DNA of 64,000 nucleotides from CAYRAV01 sp964422365 (lineage in GTDB: Bacteria; Bacillota; Clostridia; Lachnospirales; Lachnospiraceae): assembly GCA_964422365.1 (NCBI GenBank), contig CAYRAV010000011.1, forward strand, positions 1 to 64,000, given 5' to 3'. Of the stretch, positions 26,189 to 34,750 are shown piece by piece. The notes beneath the pieces are model-generated. The model did no database searches and was not told the origin of the DNA. It saw only the letters and a program-made list of their open reading frames with translations. Both the position numbers and the translations under genes were made by a program. How positions within the stretch are numbered: the stretch's first letter is position 1; each line of letters starts with the position of its first letter.

Positions 26189-26462
26189 TTTCTTTTCCTT
26201 TCCATTTTATCTTTCATAATATATTACGAACTACCCATTGTCTGAATCCGACAAGCATCCTGCCTTGTAAACTTTATATCCCACAAGACACGCACTTACC
26301 TGCTATCTCCACAGACAGTAATTCAGGGTATTTCATGCTCTATGAAACTTGTTTCCAAACCACTCTTTCTTTTATAACATATTTTACTATAAATGAAAAG
26401 CCTTTTGTAAAAAATTCATACTTTTTTCATGTTTTAAAACAACAATTCAACCATAAGGAAAT

Positions 26463-26562
26463 AAGGGTGAAAGAAAAAAAGAAGAAAGGAAAATATGCAG
26501 ACACATATCTTTCACCCTTTGTGTTTGCCCCTGCCAAATACAAGAGAGTATGTGTTTGACAG
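26463..26562 (-). ncRNA. family F repeat with conserved RNA-like fold, copy 1
   Basis: On the minus strand this 100-base element has stem CTGTCAAA/TTTGGCAG, then GGCAAACACA, then an 11-bp stem AAGGGTGAAAG/CTTTCACCCTT with a pyrimidine-rich loop. A related 101-base copy at 54301-54401 keeps both stems with paired base changes. Whether it is transcribed is unknown. Confidence 0.4.
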
Positions 26563-26604
26563 GCTTGGTGAAAATGATGCAAAATACATGTAGGTGCTTG
26601 CACA

Positions 26605-26921
26605 CTAGAGTGTGTTTGAAAATTCATTACTGGAATCTGCATGCCCCACTTTGTGTGCTATCTGCCCCAAATTTAATTGATGCAGCCCGCTACAACTCAT
26701 AAATTTTGGAACAAATCCCCCACAAATTGTTACAAAATGTGCACTATGATTTGCGAGGGATTTGGACTAAATTCATAAGGTGTATCAGGCTGAATTGAGT
26801 AAATCAAGGCAAAAATATACATACCTTATCAGACAAAGGCCGCCAGTCCGGATGGTATCCCGGATGGGTACGCAAAGTGGGATATGCAGATTGCAGCAAT
26901 GAATTTTCAAACACGCTCTAG
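26605..26921. repeat. family A double element (317 bp)
   Basis: CTAGAGTGTGTTTGAAAATT at the left and AATTTTCAAACACGCTCTAG at the right form the ends. The interior contains the family A core twice in opposite orientation (CAAATCCCCCACAAATTGT and later GAGGGATTTGG). It is probably a fusion of two copies. Confidence 0.7.
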
Positions 26922-26970
26922 GAACACTTTGCACCAAAAAATATAGATGAAATGGCTGAACTGTTATATT

Positions 26971-27852
26971 TTATGATACCGACTTAATTTTTAAAAAGCC
27001 ACATAAATTCCCCCTATGTCCATTTGTCTTACGGTGTGAAAATAGAAGATCTGAATTGCAGCAGGTACATACATTTGATATTGTAATATTCCCTTCAGGT
27101 ATTCCTGCTTCCATTAAAATATAGCGGTTCGCTTCCCATAAATTTAACTGGTATTTCTCATCTTTTTTCTTATCTAATACAGTTTTTAATTGCACTTTAT
27201 TTAGTATTTTCATAAATTCTTCTGCTACATCTCTGCTTACCTCATAGCAGTCCTGACAAATAGACGGACCAATGACAGCAATGATATCTTCTGGCTTTGT
27301 TCCAAATTCTTCCTTCATTTTGTCTACTGTCTTCTTTCCCATTTTTCCCACTGTACCTCTCCACCCCGAATGACTAAGACCGATCGCTTTTCGTTTTGTG
27401 TCCACAAAAAACAATGGCACACAATCTGCATACGATGTGCACAGAACAATTTCCTTTGTATCTGTAACCAATCCATCAATTGCTTCTAATTTTTTTCCTG
27501 CCAGATTCCTTCCTTGTACATCTTTTTCGGTTGCATGGTAAACAACTGTATCATGAACCTGGTCTGATAATACTAACTGTTCCATATCCATTTCCAGCAC
27601 TGTACAAATTCTTTTATAATTTTCATCCACATTCTCCTTCTGGTCGCCTCTGGTATAACTTAAATTCATGCTGGAAAATTCTCCCTCGCTTACTCCTCCA
27701 ATCCGGGTAGAAAAGCCATGTTGGATAAAATCAATTTGCTCTAATACTGGAAATTTAATATAACAAACTTCCCCCTTCTGGTGCAGCACTCCATTCTGTG
27801 CTCTATGATGTATAAATTTTAATTCCATTCCCTTCAAACCTTTCTTTTTCAT
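26971..27852 (-). CDS. pgeF: peptidoglycan editing factor PgeF (YfiH, laccase-like fold)
   Basis: A 293-residue cytoplasmic enzyme of the DUF152 family that removes misincorporated L-serine from UDP-MurNAc precursors; some homologues were once called polyphenol oxidases. The ATG overlaps the yraN stop (ATGA), suggesting coupling; an alternative ATG at 27828 has AAAGG upstream. Motifs: QHGFSTRIGGVS, LVLSDQVHDT, TSYADCVPLFFVD, IGLSHSGWRGT with the metal-binding His, and IGPSICQDCYEV. TCCNSDLLFSHRKTNG is the C-terminal motif. The stop lies 4 bases from the end of the repeat nest. Confidence 0.92.
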   Translation of the reverse strand: MKKKGLKGMELKFIHHRAQNGVLHQKGEVCYIKFPVLEQIDFIQHGFSTRIGGVSEGEFSSMNLSYTRGDQKENVDENYKRICTVLEMDMEQLVLSDQVHDTVVYHATEKDVQGRNLAGKKLEAIDGLVTDTKEIVLCTSYADCVPLFFVDTKRKAIGLSHSGWRGTVGKMGKKTVDKMKEEFGTKPEDIIAVIGPSICQDCYEVSRDVAEEFMKILNKVQLKTVLDKKKDEKYQLNLWEANRYILMEAGIPEGNITISNVCTCCNSDLLFSHRKTNGHRGNLCGFLKIKSVS

Positions 27853-28211
27853 AATATATCTGATACATCAAATGCATCTTTAATGACCTTTATTTTCTCT
27901 CCCAGAATTACCACTACATCAAAACGACATGGTGTTTCTTCTGAAAAACCATGCCTTAACATATAATACTGTGCTGTATGATACATTGCTTGTTGTTTCT
28001 TTGGGGTAATTGCTTCTTCAGGCATTCCCTGTTCTGCGGTGGCACGATATTTTACCTCCACAAATACAAGATATCCTTCATTTTGGGCAACAATATCAAT
28101 TTCCCCACCTCTATGGTAGAAGTTCTGCTCTATCATTTTATATCCATTCTGTTCTAAATATTTTCTTGCCAATGCTTCTTTTTCAAAACCTATGCTTCTT
28201 TTATTCTTCAA
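27849..28211 (-). CDS. yraN: UPF0102 endonuclease-fold protein YraN
   Basis: A 120-residue protein of unknown cellular role with a PD-(D/E)xK-type fold. I chose TTG 28211 because AAAGGAG is six bases upstream; the frame extends to GTG 28232, but that codon has no ribosome site. RSIGFEKEALARKYLEQNGY is followed by the nuclease-like GGEIDIVA and VFVEVKYR. RFDVVVI is typical near the C-terminus. The gene lies between the FlhB-like gene and pgeF in a Firmicutes-conserved order. Confidence 0.9.
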   Translation of the reverse strand: MKNKRSIGFEKEALARKYLEQNGYKMIEQNFYHRGGEIDIVAQNEGYLVFVEVKYRATAEQGMPEEAITPKKQQAMYHTAQYYMLRHGFSEETPCRFDVVVILGEKIKVIKDAFDVSDIL

Positions 28212-28268
28212 ATATAACTCCTTTCTTTTCACTTTTGCTTATTATGCGGTCATATTATTCATATCTTT

Positions 28269-28388
28269 CTAGAGTGTGTTTGAAAATTATATGTATCACA
28301 ATTTGTGGGGATTTGTTCTAAATTCATGAGGTGCAGCGGGCTGCATTGAATGAATTTGAGGCAAATACACATACTTTATCGGACAAAG
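28269..28388. repeat. family A element, truncated
   Basis: CTAGAGTGTGTTTGAAAATT opens the element, which runs through the family core (ATTTGTGGGGATTTG, GCAGCGGGCTGCA). It stops one base before the stop codon of the FlhB-like gene with no right terminus. Confidence 0.7.
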
Positions 28389-28688
28389 TTATTTCCCTTT
28401 ATCCATTTTTGATTTGATGTTATCCATGCTATCCACGAATACCAAAATCTCTGCCACCACCTCATACAGTTCCTGAGGAATATATTCTCCTATCCCTAAT
28501 TTTGACAACACTCCCGCAACTTTTTCATCTTCATGGATAGGCACATTATTTTCTGCTGCTACTTCTAGAATTTTTTCTGCCACATAGCCTTTTCCTGTTG
28601 CCACCACTTTTGGTGCTTCTTCCTCTGGTGTATATGACAATGCCACAGCCGTTTTATTACGGTCATGTTCCTGCTTACTTTCTCCCAT
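28389..28688 (-). CDS. stand-alone FlhB C-terminal-domain protein (YlqH type)
   Basis: A 99-residue protein matching only the cytoplasmic tail of the flagellar/type III export switch protein FlhB. AAGGAGG precedes the ATG. TAVALSYTPEEEAPKVVATGKG replaces the self-cleaving NPTH loop of FlhB with no Asn-Pro-Thr-His visible. YVAEKILEVAAENNVPI and GEYIPQELYEVVAEIL are the conserved helices. No other flagellar gene is in the window, so it probably has a different role. It is conserved between rnhB and yraN in many Firmicutes. Confidence 0.85.
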   Translation of the reverse strand: MGESKQEHDRNKTAVALSYTPEEEAPKVVATGKGYVAEKILEVAAENNVPIHEDEKVAGVLSKLGIGEYIPQELYEVVAEILVFVDSMDNIKSKMDKGK

Positions 28689-28720
28689 TTGACATGCCTC
28701 CTTCCGTTACTCCATTTTGG

Positions 28721-28748
28721 CAACAGTTCAGCCCACCTGGACTGTTAC
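28721..28748. repeat. family B mini-hairpin supplying the rnhB stop codon
   Basis: CAACAGTTCAGCC, CACC loop, TGGACTGTTAC. The last bases, read on the minus strand, give the TAA stop of rnhB (28745-28747). It seems to be a B element collapsed to its two ends. Confidence 0.55.
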
Positions 28749-29515
28749 TCATTTTGCACAAAATGTCCAATAAAACTTTTTCTATGTATTGGACATGGTC
28801 CAAATTCTTTTAATGCTTCTATATGCTCTTGGGAACCATAGCCTTTGTTACTGCTAAAATGATATTGCGGATATATTTTATCATATTCTACCATCATACG
28901 ATCTCTGGTCACTTTTGCAATAATACTCGCTGCTGCAATAGAAACACTTTTTGCGTCTCCTTTTACAATCGCAATTTGCTTTGTATGAACTTCTGGAATA
29001 ATTACTGCATCATTCATTAACATATCCGGTTTCACAGACAAATTATCAATTGCTATACGCATTGCCTGATAAGTTGCCTGCAGAATATTAATATCATCTA
29101 TGGTTTCTGGTGAAACGATTCCAACACTTGCTGCAACAGCCTGCTCCATAATTACAGCATATAATTCCTCTCTTTTTCTCGCAGAAAGCTGTTTCGAATC
29201 ATTTAAATACAAAATTTCCTTATCTTTTGGCAAAATTACTGCACCTGCTACAACGGGACCCGCAAGAGGGCCTCTTCCAGCTTCATCTATTCCGCATATA
29301 TGCATATATTCTGCATATTTGTGTTCAAATTCTTTCATTTTTTCTGTACGTGCCAATTCTTTCTTATAATCATCCTGCAGTTTATTTGCTTTTTTTATCA
29401 AGTTCTGTACACCTGTTCTTTCATCTTGTGCATACTTTTTTATAAATTCATCCATCGCCAATGGTGCAATGGTGTCTAATTCCTTTTTTATTTCTGCTAT
29501 CTTTTGTTTTTCCAC
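28745..29515 (-). CDS. rnhB: ribonuclease HII
   Basis: A 256-residue enzyme that removes RNA from RNA-DNA hybrids. It starts at GTG 29515, eight bases after AGGGG. A helical N-terminal extension of about 70 residues precedes the catalytic domain, as in B. subtilis RnhB. GIDEAGRGPLAGPVVAGAVIL carries the first catalytic Asp and Glu; NDSKQLSARKRE, SIAAASIIAKVTRDR and HFSSNKGYG follow. The stop is inside a short B-type hairpin, so the last residues may differ from relatives. Confidence 0.95.
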   Translation of the reverse strand: MEKQKIAEIKKELDTIAPLAMDEFIKKYAQDERTGVQNLIKKANKLQDDYKKELARTEKMKEFEHKYAEYMHICGIDEAGRGPLAGPVVAGAVILPKDKEILYLNDSKQLSARKREELYAVIMEQAVAASVGIVSPETIDDINILQATYQAMRIAIDNLSVKPDMLMNDAVIIPEVHTKQIAIVKGDAKSVSIAAASIIAKVTRDRMMVEYDKIYPQYHFSSNKGYGSQEHIEALKEFGPCPIHRKSFIGHFVQNE

Positions 29516-29621
29516 TCTTTTGCCCCTTTTTCTCTCATAGAATTTCCATCATTTTCCAAAAATCTATATTCTTTTTAATCTTCTCTTTGTCTGAATACCA
29601 ACCTGCATAAAAACTCTTTCT

Positions 29622-30362
29622 TCACTCTATCGTTCCCACATTTTCTAAAGGATAAAACCGAAAAAATGCTTTTCCTATAATATCTTCTTTTTTTACCATT
29701 TTCACACTATCTGACCTGCTGTCAGTGCTATGATTTCTATTATCTCCTAATACAAAATACTCATCTGCATTTACCACAACCGGGTCCGTTGCAAGTCCAC
29801 TTTCCAGCATGGGTTCATGCTTGGTATTTTCTTCTAACTGTCTCCCATTAATATAGACATAACCATCTATAATTTGAACAGTCTCTCCTGGCAGCCCGAT
29901 AATTCTTTTGATATAGTCATCATCACTACTGACAGAAAATACAACTATATCAAACCGTTTTGGTTCATTAAAACGATATGATAGTTTATCAATAATCAGA
30001 CAGTCATCAGTATATAATGTACTCTCCATAGACTCTCCATCTACACGTGTATGTGTTCCTACATAAGTATTAATTAAAAACGCAATTCCAAGTGCCAATG
30101 CAATACAAAATATGCTTTCAAGCAAATTTTCAAGTATAGTTCCTGACATTGAACTCTCTTCCCTTTGCTTTCTGTTTTCATAGTTTCCTGATGGCACAAA
30201 TATTTTTGTATGCTCCTTAATTGCTGAAGATAATGCTGTCAGCTTCATTTTTTCTTTTTTTTCTTCCTGACTTAATTCTTTTTCATAGAGTTGTGGTTCA
30301 TAATACTTTTTTATATCCTTACAGAATTCTAAACTATCCGCAATCTCCTCTTCATTGTACAT
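29622..30362 (-). CDS. lepB: signal peptidase I with long cytoplasmic N-terminus
   Basis: A 246-residue membrane peptidase that removes signal peptides of Sec-exported proteins. GAGGTG precedes ATG 30362. An unusually long charged N-terminus of about 75 residues (rich in E and K) comes before the single helix ESIFCIALALGIAFLIN. Catalytic Ser111 is in VDGESMESTL and Lys152 in YIKRIIGLPGE. GDNRNHSTDSRSD is box E. It belongs to the lepB-rbgA-lepB-rnhB group and is distinct from the SipW-type enzyme at 8606-9091. Confidence 0.92.
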   Translation of the reverse strand: MYNEEEIADSLEFCKDIKKYYEPQLYEKELSQEEKKEKMKLTALSSAIKEHTKIFVPSGNYENRKQREESSMSGTILENLLESIFCIALALGIAFLINTYVGTHTRVDGESMESTLYTDDCLIIDKLSYRFNEPKRFDIVVFSVSSDDDYIKRIIGLPGETVQIIDGYVYINGRQLEENTKHEPMLESGLATDPVVVNADEYFVLGDNRNHSTDSRSDSVKMVKKEDIIGKAFFRFYPLENVGTIE

Positions 30363-30418
30363 TTTATCACACCTCGGTTAATCTGTTATCCTATTCTCTT
30401 ATTTCTCCCTGTTTTGTA

Positions 30419-31270
30419 TTATGCATTCTCCCTTGCAAATTCCAAAGTAATTTTCCCCAAACGTCCATTTCTAAAATCATCCATTAAAAATACTGCCGCT
30501 TTATCATAATCCCACTGATTCCCCTTTATTTTACAACTTCTTTTTATTGCAATCTGTTCTAATATTTGTGCTGGTTCACAGTCTTCATCTACATCATATT
30601 TCTCTGACAATATTCCCCGATAATTTTCACACATGAACTTTATAAATTCGAGAGATAACTCTGTCACATTTAAAATTTCTTCTTTAATAGAACCAATAAA
30701 TGCTAATCTCAATCCTACTGCCTGGTCTTCAAATTTAGGCCATAAAATACCTGGTGTATCTAATAATTCTACATTCTTGTTTAACTTAATCCATTGTTTT
30801 CCTTTTGTCACACCTGGCTTATTTCCTGTTTTTGTGCAGGCCTTTCCTGCAAAACTATTAATAAAGGTGGATTTTCCCACATTTGGTATTCCCACAATCA
30901 TAGCCCGAATTGGACGATTGATAATTCCGCGTTTTCTATCTCTCTCTATCTTTTCTTTACAGGCTTCCATAATAACCTGCTGTACTGCTTTTACACCAGT
31001 CCCTCCCTTTGAATTAACAAGTGACACATAATACCCTTTTTCTTCAAAATATCTTTTCCACTCTTCTGTTTCCTTTTTATCAGCTAAATCATTTTTATTT
31101 AAAAGCATGATACGAGATTTATTTTTTGCCAAATCGTCAATATCCGGATTTTTACTGGATACTGGTATTCTGGCATCTACCAGTTCAATTATAACATCAA
31201 TTAACTTAATATCCTCCTGCATCTGCCGCCTGGCTTTTGTCATATGTCCCGGGTACCATTGAAAATGCAT
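30419..31270 (-). CDS. rbgA: ribosome biogenesis GTPase A (RbgA/YlqF)
   Basis: A 283-residue circularly permuted GTPase needed for late 50S subunit maturation. GGAGG precedes ATG 31270. The N-terminus WYPGHMTKARR is typical. The G4 motif NKND (58-61) comes before G1 GIPNVGKS (127-134) and G3 DTPG, showing the permutation. The C-terminal ANTAR-like RNA-binding region ends RNGRLGKITLEFA. It lies between two signal peptidase genes, a common neighbourhood in Lachnospiraceae. Confidence 0.96.
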   Translation of the reverse strand: MHFQWYPGHMTKARRQMQEDIKLIDVIIELVDARIPVSSKNPDIDDLAKNKSRIMLLNKNDLADKKETEEWKRYFEEKGYYVSLVNSKGGTGVKAVQQVIMEACKEKIERDRKRGIINRPIRAMIVGIPNVGKSTFINSFAGKACTKTGNKPGVTKGKQWIKLNKNVELLDTPGILWPKFEDQAVGLRLAFIGSIKEEILNVTELSLEFIKFMCENYRGILSEKYDVDEDCEPAQILEQIAIKRSCKIKGNQWDYDKAAVFLMDDFRNGRLGKITLEFARENA

Positions 31271-31366
31271 TTTTGTATCCTCCTATGTTTATTTTCATCC
31301 ATTCTTCCAACTTTATCTAATGCTGCTCCTTGTCTGTTCTATATAAAAGTTTATATACCAGACATT

Positions 31367-31469
31367 TTTCTATGAAAGTACCCTTTTTGCTTTAGCAAAA
31401 AACTGAATTCAGGTATTCCGACATGCATTTCATAATTTTCATTTATGGTGGTGCACTAAGGATGCATGG
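31367..31469. repeat. family D repeat, copy in minus orientation (103 bp)
   Basis: On the minus strand it reads CCTTAGTGCACCACCATAAA, then GGAATACCTG, then the hairpin TTTTTGCTAAAGCAAAAA, and ends GGGTACTTTCATAGAAA. Copies are at 43732-43834 and 50892-50981. Confidence 0.75.
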
Positions 31470-31476
31470 AGGTTTT

Positions 31477-31600
31477 TAACAGCTCAGCCATGCCATTCAT
31501 ACCTCATTTTCAGTGCAAAGCACATCTGTTATGGTATGCCGAATGGGTATCATTTCTCAGAATATACTATTGTTACCAAAAAATTTACAGCTTGGCTGGT
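31477..31600. repeat. family B' miniature repeat
   Basis: TAACAGCTCAGCCATGCCAT and TCAGTGCAAAGCACATCTG match the left part of the 10349 copy; TTACAGCTTGGCTG lies near the right end. It sits right after the second signal peptidase gene and next to a family D element, filling the 333-base gap before rbgA. Confidence 0.6.
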
Positions 31601-31603
31601 AAA

Positions 31604-32164
31604 TTATTGTATGAAAGCAAATTTAGGCTTAATGGAAACCAGAACTTTGCCTACAATTTCTTTTTTATAAATAATTCCTACACTTGAATATCTGCTGTCC
31701 TCACTTTTATTGCGGTTATCCCCTAATACAAAATATTCTCCCTTTTCTAATGTCAATTGCTCATCTGCCAAGCCTTCTGTAATAATTGGTTCTACATCCA
31801 TCTTTTCTTTCAAAGGTTCCCCATCAATATACACATTGCCATCAATCACCTGTATTGTTTCTCCAGGAAGTGCTATTACCCTTTTTATGTTGTAATAATT
31901 ATGTTCATCTCCACTTTTTTTGAATACAATAACATCATTTCTTTTTGGCTTTCCTATCAAATACGATATTCTATTCGCAATTACTTTTGTATCCTGCACA
32001 ATGGCGGGTTCCATTGACATATCCCACATTGTAGTTTTCTGCAATAAAAATGTGGTAATCATAAATGCCAAAAATACAGCAATACTTGTTCCTATCAATA
32101 AAATAACAAGTTCTCTTAATATACTATTATTATGTATTCGTTCGCCTTCGTAATTATATTTCAT
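31604..32164 (-). CDS. lepB: signal peptidase I (second Lys-type copy)
   Basis: A 186-residue type I signal peptidase. The ribosome site is GAAAGG with long spacing. One helix (LVILLIGTSIAVFLAFMITTFL) precedes WDMSMEPAI with catalytic Ser50. Lys94 lies in NIKRVIALPGETIQ. GDNRNKSEDSRYSS is box E. It lacks the long cytoplasmic N-terminus of its neighbour, so the two may differ in substrates. The stop is within 5 bases of a family B' repeat. It follows the Big2 protein gene, separated by a terminator. Confidence 0.92.
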   Translation of the reverse strand: MKYNYEGERIHNNSILRELVILLIGTSIAVFLAFMITTFLLQKTTMWDMSMEPAIVQDTKVIANRISYLIGKPKRNDVIVFKKSGDEHNYYNIKRVIALPGETIQVIDGNVYIDGEPLKEKMDVEPIITEGLADEQLTLEKGEYFVLGDNRNKSEDSRYSSVGIIYKKEIVGKVLVSIKPKFAFIQ

Positions 32165-32249
32165 TTTAAGCTCTAACCTTTCTTATGTTTTCTACTCTTT
32201 ATTTTACTTCAATCTGAGAGAGAATTCAATGGAAGATTTTGCAAATAAT

Positions 32250-32288
32250 AAAACGGTGCAAACTACTTGAATAGATTTGCACCGTTTT
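32250..32288 (-). terminator. rho-independent terminator of the Big2 protein gene
   Basis: AAAACGGTGCAAA and its exact complement make a 13-bp stem with a 13-base loop, about 65 bases past the stop. TTTTATTATTT follows on the minus strand. Confidence 0.8.
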
Positions 32289-32353
32289 TACTTATATTTT
32301 TATTTCAAATTTCAAAATATTATTTTGCATCAAAATACATTTAACTATATTGT

Positions 32354-34369
32354 TTAAGCAGTAACTGTAACAATATTCAATTCATATGTTTTAACTGTAC
32401 CATCTACAAAATAAACTTTTAATTCTTTTCTATCATCCACTACAATAACTTCATGTTTCTCAACTGCTACATCTTCAGTAGAATCAGCTTCCACTCTGAA
32501 AGAATCAGTTACTATAGCACCTGCTGTTACAGAACTTGCTGTCACTGCAATTGCATCTCCTGAAACAACTTCTACTTCAATAGATGCTGGTGTAACAGCA
32601 GTAACTTTAATTGCATAACCAGTAGCTGGTGATGATGGATTTTCAGTTGGTGTGCTTGGATCTGCTGATACAGCTGGACCTGATGATACACTTGGATCTG
32701 CTGATACAGCTGGACCTGATGACACTGTTGTGCCACCACCTGTGTTTCCACCTGTACTTCCACCTGTGTTTCCACCTGTACTTCCGCCTGTGTTTCCACC
32801 TGTACTTGTTCCATCTGTAGTAGCTGTTCCGCCTGCTGCAACTGGTTTACCTGCAACAACAGTTCCTGTTACATCACTTCCTACAGTAACTGTAGTTTTT
32901 ACGCTATTTGCAACTGTACAATCATTACCATTAATTTGTGTTGCTGTAATAGCTCCTGTTCCAGCAATCTGAGCCTTACTAGCATTACATGTTACAGCTG
33001 CAACATTTCCGTCTACAGTTAATTTAGTACTTTCTGCTTTTTCAGCAATTACAATATTATCAACTTTTGCAGTTTTGTCTACTGTTAATGCAGTATTTGC
33101 TGCTTCTACAACGATTTCTGTTACAATTCCTGTCACTACTACTTCTGAACTAGCAGCTGCTTCTGCTACAACAAGTTTTTCTACAGATGTTGCGATAGAA
33201 ACAGAAACTTTCTTAGAAATATTTACAGAACCAATCTTCTTTTCTGCAGCTCCCTCAATTTTAACATCTGCAAATATTACAATTGCTGTGATTACAGTCT
33301 TAGCTGACAATCTAAGAGTTGGTATTTTATCATTTGCAAATGCTTTTACACTTAAAGAAGCAACTGCTGAACCCTCTATCACTTCTACATCTGCTACAGC
33401 TGCATTCTTCGCTTCTACTATATATGCAGCTCCTCCATGCATTGTAAGTTTATTTATCTTTACACCATCTTCTAATGTAATTACAGTTCCATCACCAACA
33501 TTAGCAGCAATAGTAAGTTTATCATATTCTCCTGTAACACTAACTTTTCCATCTTTCACATCTGCAGCTGTAATTGTTTTTACTTCTGTAGATGGAGTAA
33601 ATGGTTCATCTGGTGTTTGTGTTTCGACTGGTGGTGTCTGTGTTGCACCTGGTGTTGTTGAACTTGGTACTGTTGGTGTTGGTACTTCTGTTGCACCTGG
33701 TGTTGTTGAACTTGGTACTGTTGGTGTTGGCACTTCTGTTGCCGGTATCTGTGTTGCTGTTGCATCTGTTACCTTTACTGTTAATACAGCTTTCTTATTT
33801 GAGCCATCCTGCGCTTTTACAGTAATTTTTGCTGTACCAGCTTTCTTTGCTGTCACTTTACCTTTTGAACCTACTTTTGCAACAGCCTTCTTATTTGAAG
33901 TATAAGTTACCTTCTGTACAGCTTTTGCAGGAGCTACTGTTTTCTCAATCTTATATGTATCACCTACGTTTAAAGAAACTGTATTTTTCTTTAAAGTAAT
34001 AGATTTTACTGCTTTCTTAACTGTTACCTTACATTTTTTTATAATAGTTTTCTTTTTGTAAGTTAATTTTACATTAATTACTGCTTTGCCTACTTTTTTA
34101 CCTTTTACATATCCCTTTTTCGTTACGGTTGCGATTTTTTTATTTTTGGATACATAAGTAACTTTTGTTTTTGCAGGAACATTTGTTACTGCTATTTTTT
34201 GCTTATAACCTACTCCCACTTTCATTGTTTTTGTTACTGTAGCTTTTGCCTTTGTCAATTTTGTTACTGCAGCATCAGCCTTTGTTGCATCTACTATTGC
34301 ACTTGATGTGACTGCCATTACAGCTGCCATTCCCATTGCCATAGCTTTTTTCTTGAAATATTTGTTCAT
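32354..34369 (-). CDS. secreted Big2-domain protein with Thr/Pro and Gly-rich repeats
   Basis: A 671-residue exported protein of unknown function. ATG 34369 follows AAAGGAG. A signal peptide (KYFKKKAMAMGMAAVMAVTSSAIVDATKADA) leads into two Lys-rich bacterial Ig-like (Big2) domains (KKIATVTKKGYVKGKKVG; KKAVAKVGSKGKVTAKKAG). A linker holds two 16-residue repeats (TEVPTPTVPSSTTPGA). A Val/Ala-rich region of about 250 residues looks like a beta-helix. Then come GGNTGGST repeats, SSGPAVSADPS repeats, and a C-terminal strand-rich domain. No LPXTG or SLH motif is seen. The strongly basic N-terminal domains could bind wall polymers. It has its own promoter and terminator. Confidence 0.78.
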   Translation of the reverse strand: MNKYFKKKAMAMGMAAVMAVTSSAIVDATKADAAVTKLTKAKATVTKTMKVGVGYKQKIAVTNVPAKTKVTYVSKNKKIATVTKKGYVKGKKVGKAVINVKLTYKKKTIIKKCKVTVKKAVKSITLKKNTVSLNVGDTYKIEKTVAPAKAVQKVTYTSNKKAVAKVGSKGKVTAKKAGTAKITVKAQDGSNKKAVLTVKVTDATATQIPATEVPTPTVPSSTTPGATEVPTPTVPSSTTPGATQTPPVETQTPDEPFTPSTEVKTITAADVKDGKVSVTGEYDKLTIAANVGDGTVITLEDGVKINKLTMHGGAAYIVEAKNAAVADVEVIEGSAVASLSVKAFANDKIPTLRLSAKTVITAIVIFADVKIEGAAEKKIGSVNISKKVSVSIATSVEKLVVAEAAASSEVVVTGIVTEIVVEAANTALTVDKTAKVDNIVIAEKAESTKLTVDGNVAAVTCNASKAQIAGTGAITATQINGNDCTVANSVKTTVTVGSDVTGTVVAGKPVAAGGTATTDGTSTGGNTGGSTGGNTGGSTGGNTGGGTTVSSGPAVSADPSVSSGPAVSADPSTPTENPSSPATGYAIKVTAVTPASIEVEVVSGDAIAVTASSVTAGAIVTDSFRVEADSTEDVAVEKHEVIVVDDRKELKVYFVDGTVKTYELNIVTVTA
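32656..32809. repeat. in-frame tandem repeats (36 bp and 24 bp units) inside the Big2 gene
   Basis: Two copies of a 36-bp unit encode SSGPAVSADPSV, and about three of a 24-bp unit encode GGNTGGST. Perfect in-frame units suggest slippage-driven length variation. Confidence 0.75.
33630..33745. repeat. 48-bp in-frame tandem repeat inside the Big2 gene
   Basis: Two nearly identical 48-bp units encode TEVPTPTVPSSTTPGA, forming the Thr/Pro linker between the Ig-like domains and the long beta-rich region. Confidence 0.75.
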
Positions 34370-34581
34370 GAATATTTCTCCTTTCAAATCTTTTTCTGTT
34401 TTCTTTCCCTTTTGTTGCCACCATTCAGATTATTTTTTATATGTTCTACAACAAATCAACCGCAAAACTTATCGTAAAACAATAAACTTTTGAATGATGA
34501 AGTTGTAAGAATATCAATGATCATTCTATTCTTATTATGAAATGAATCCTACTTTTATAGTTTATCATTTCCATAATCCAT

Positions 34582-34610
34582 ATTGTATTACTTTTGTTTG
34601 CATTTGTCAA
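34582..34610 (-). promoter_or_regulatory. strong sigma-A promoter of the Big2 protein gene
   Basis: Consensus TTGACA, 17 bases, TACAAT on the minus strand. The start would leave a leader of about 205 bases before ATG 34369, long enough for post-transcriptional control. The 381-base gap holds no gene. A 10-bp hairpin (34688-34721) with a poor U-run on the rplS side also lies there. Confidence 0.65.
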
Positions 34611-34750
34611 TTATTATAATAGCATTTCTTGTTTTTCCCATTTTTGTAAAATTTTTGTCTTTTTGCAAAATTTATTGTTTCTTTTTTAAGAAATCTGAAA
34701 TTTTTTCATCCCAGATTTCTTTTTCTATTAACATTCGATTACTGCAATTA

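Larger units (their letters stand above)
26440..26967. repeat. nested repeat cluster (B ends enclosing F and A elements)
   Basis: The outer ends are AACAATTCAACCAT (left) and ATGGCTGAACTGTTA (right), a family B pair. Inside lie a family F element (26463-26562), B-type interior sequence and a double family A element (26605-26921). With 26189-26439 it fills the 782-base gap between the foldase gene and pgeF; no gene is seen there. Confidence 0.65.

Noticed and set aside
32656..33745. CRISPR-like short repeats
   Set aside because: The units are in-frame protein repeats without unique spacers of constant length.
33075..33905. 276-codon plus-strand frame rich in Val, Thr and Ala
   Set aside because: Antisense to the repetitive Big2 gene; low-complexity codons on the other strand keep it open.
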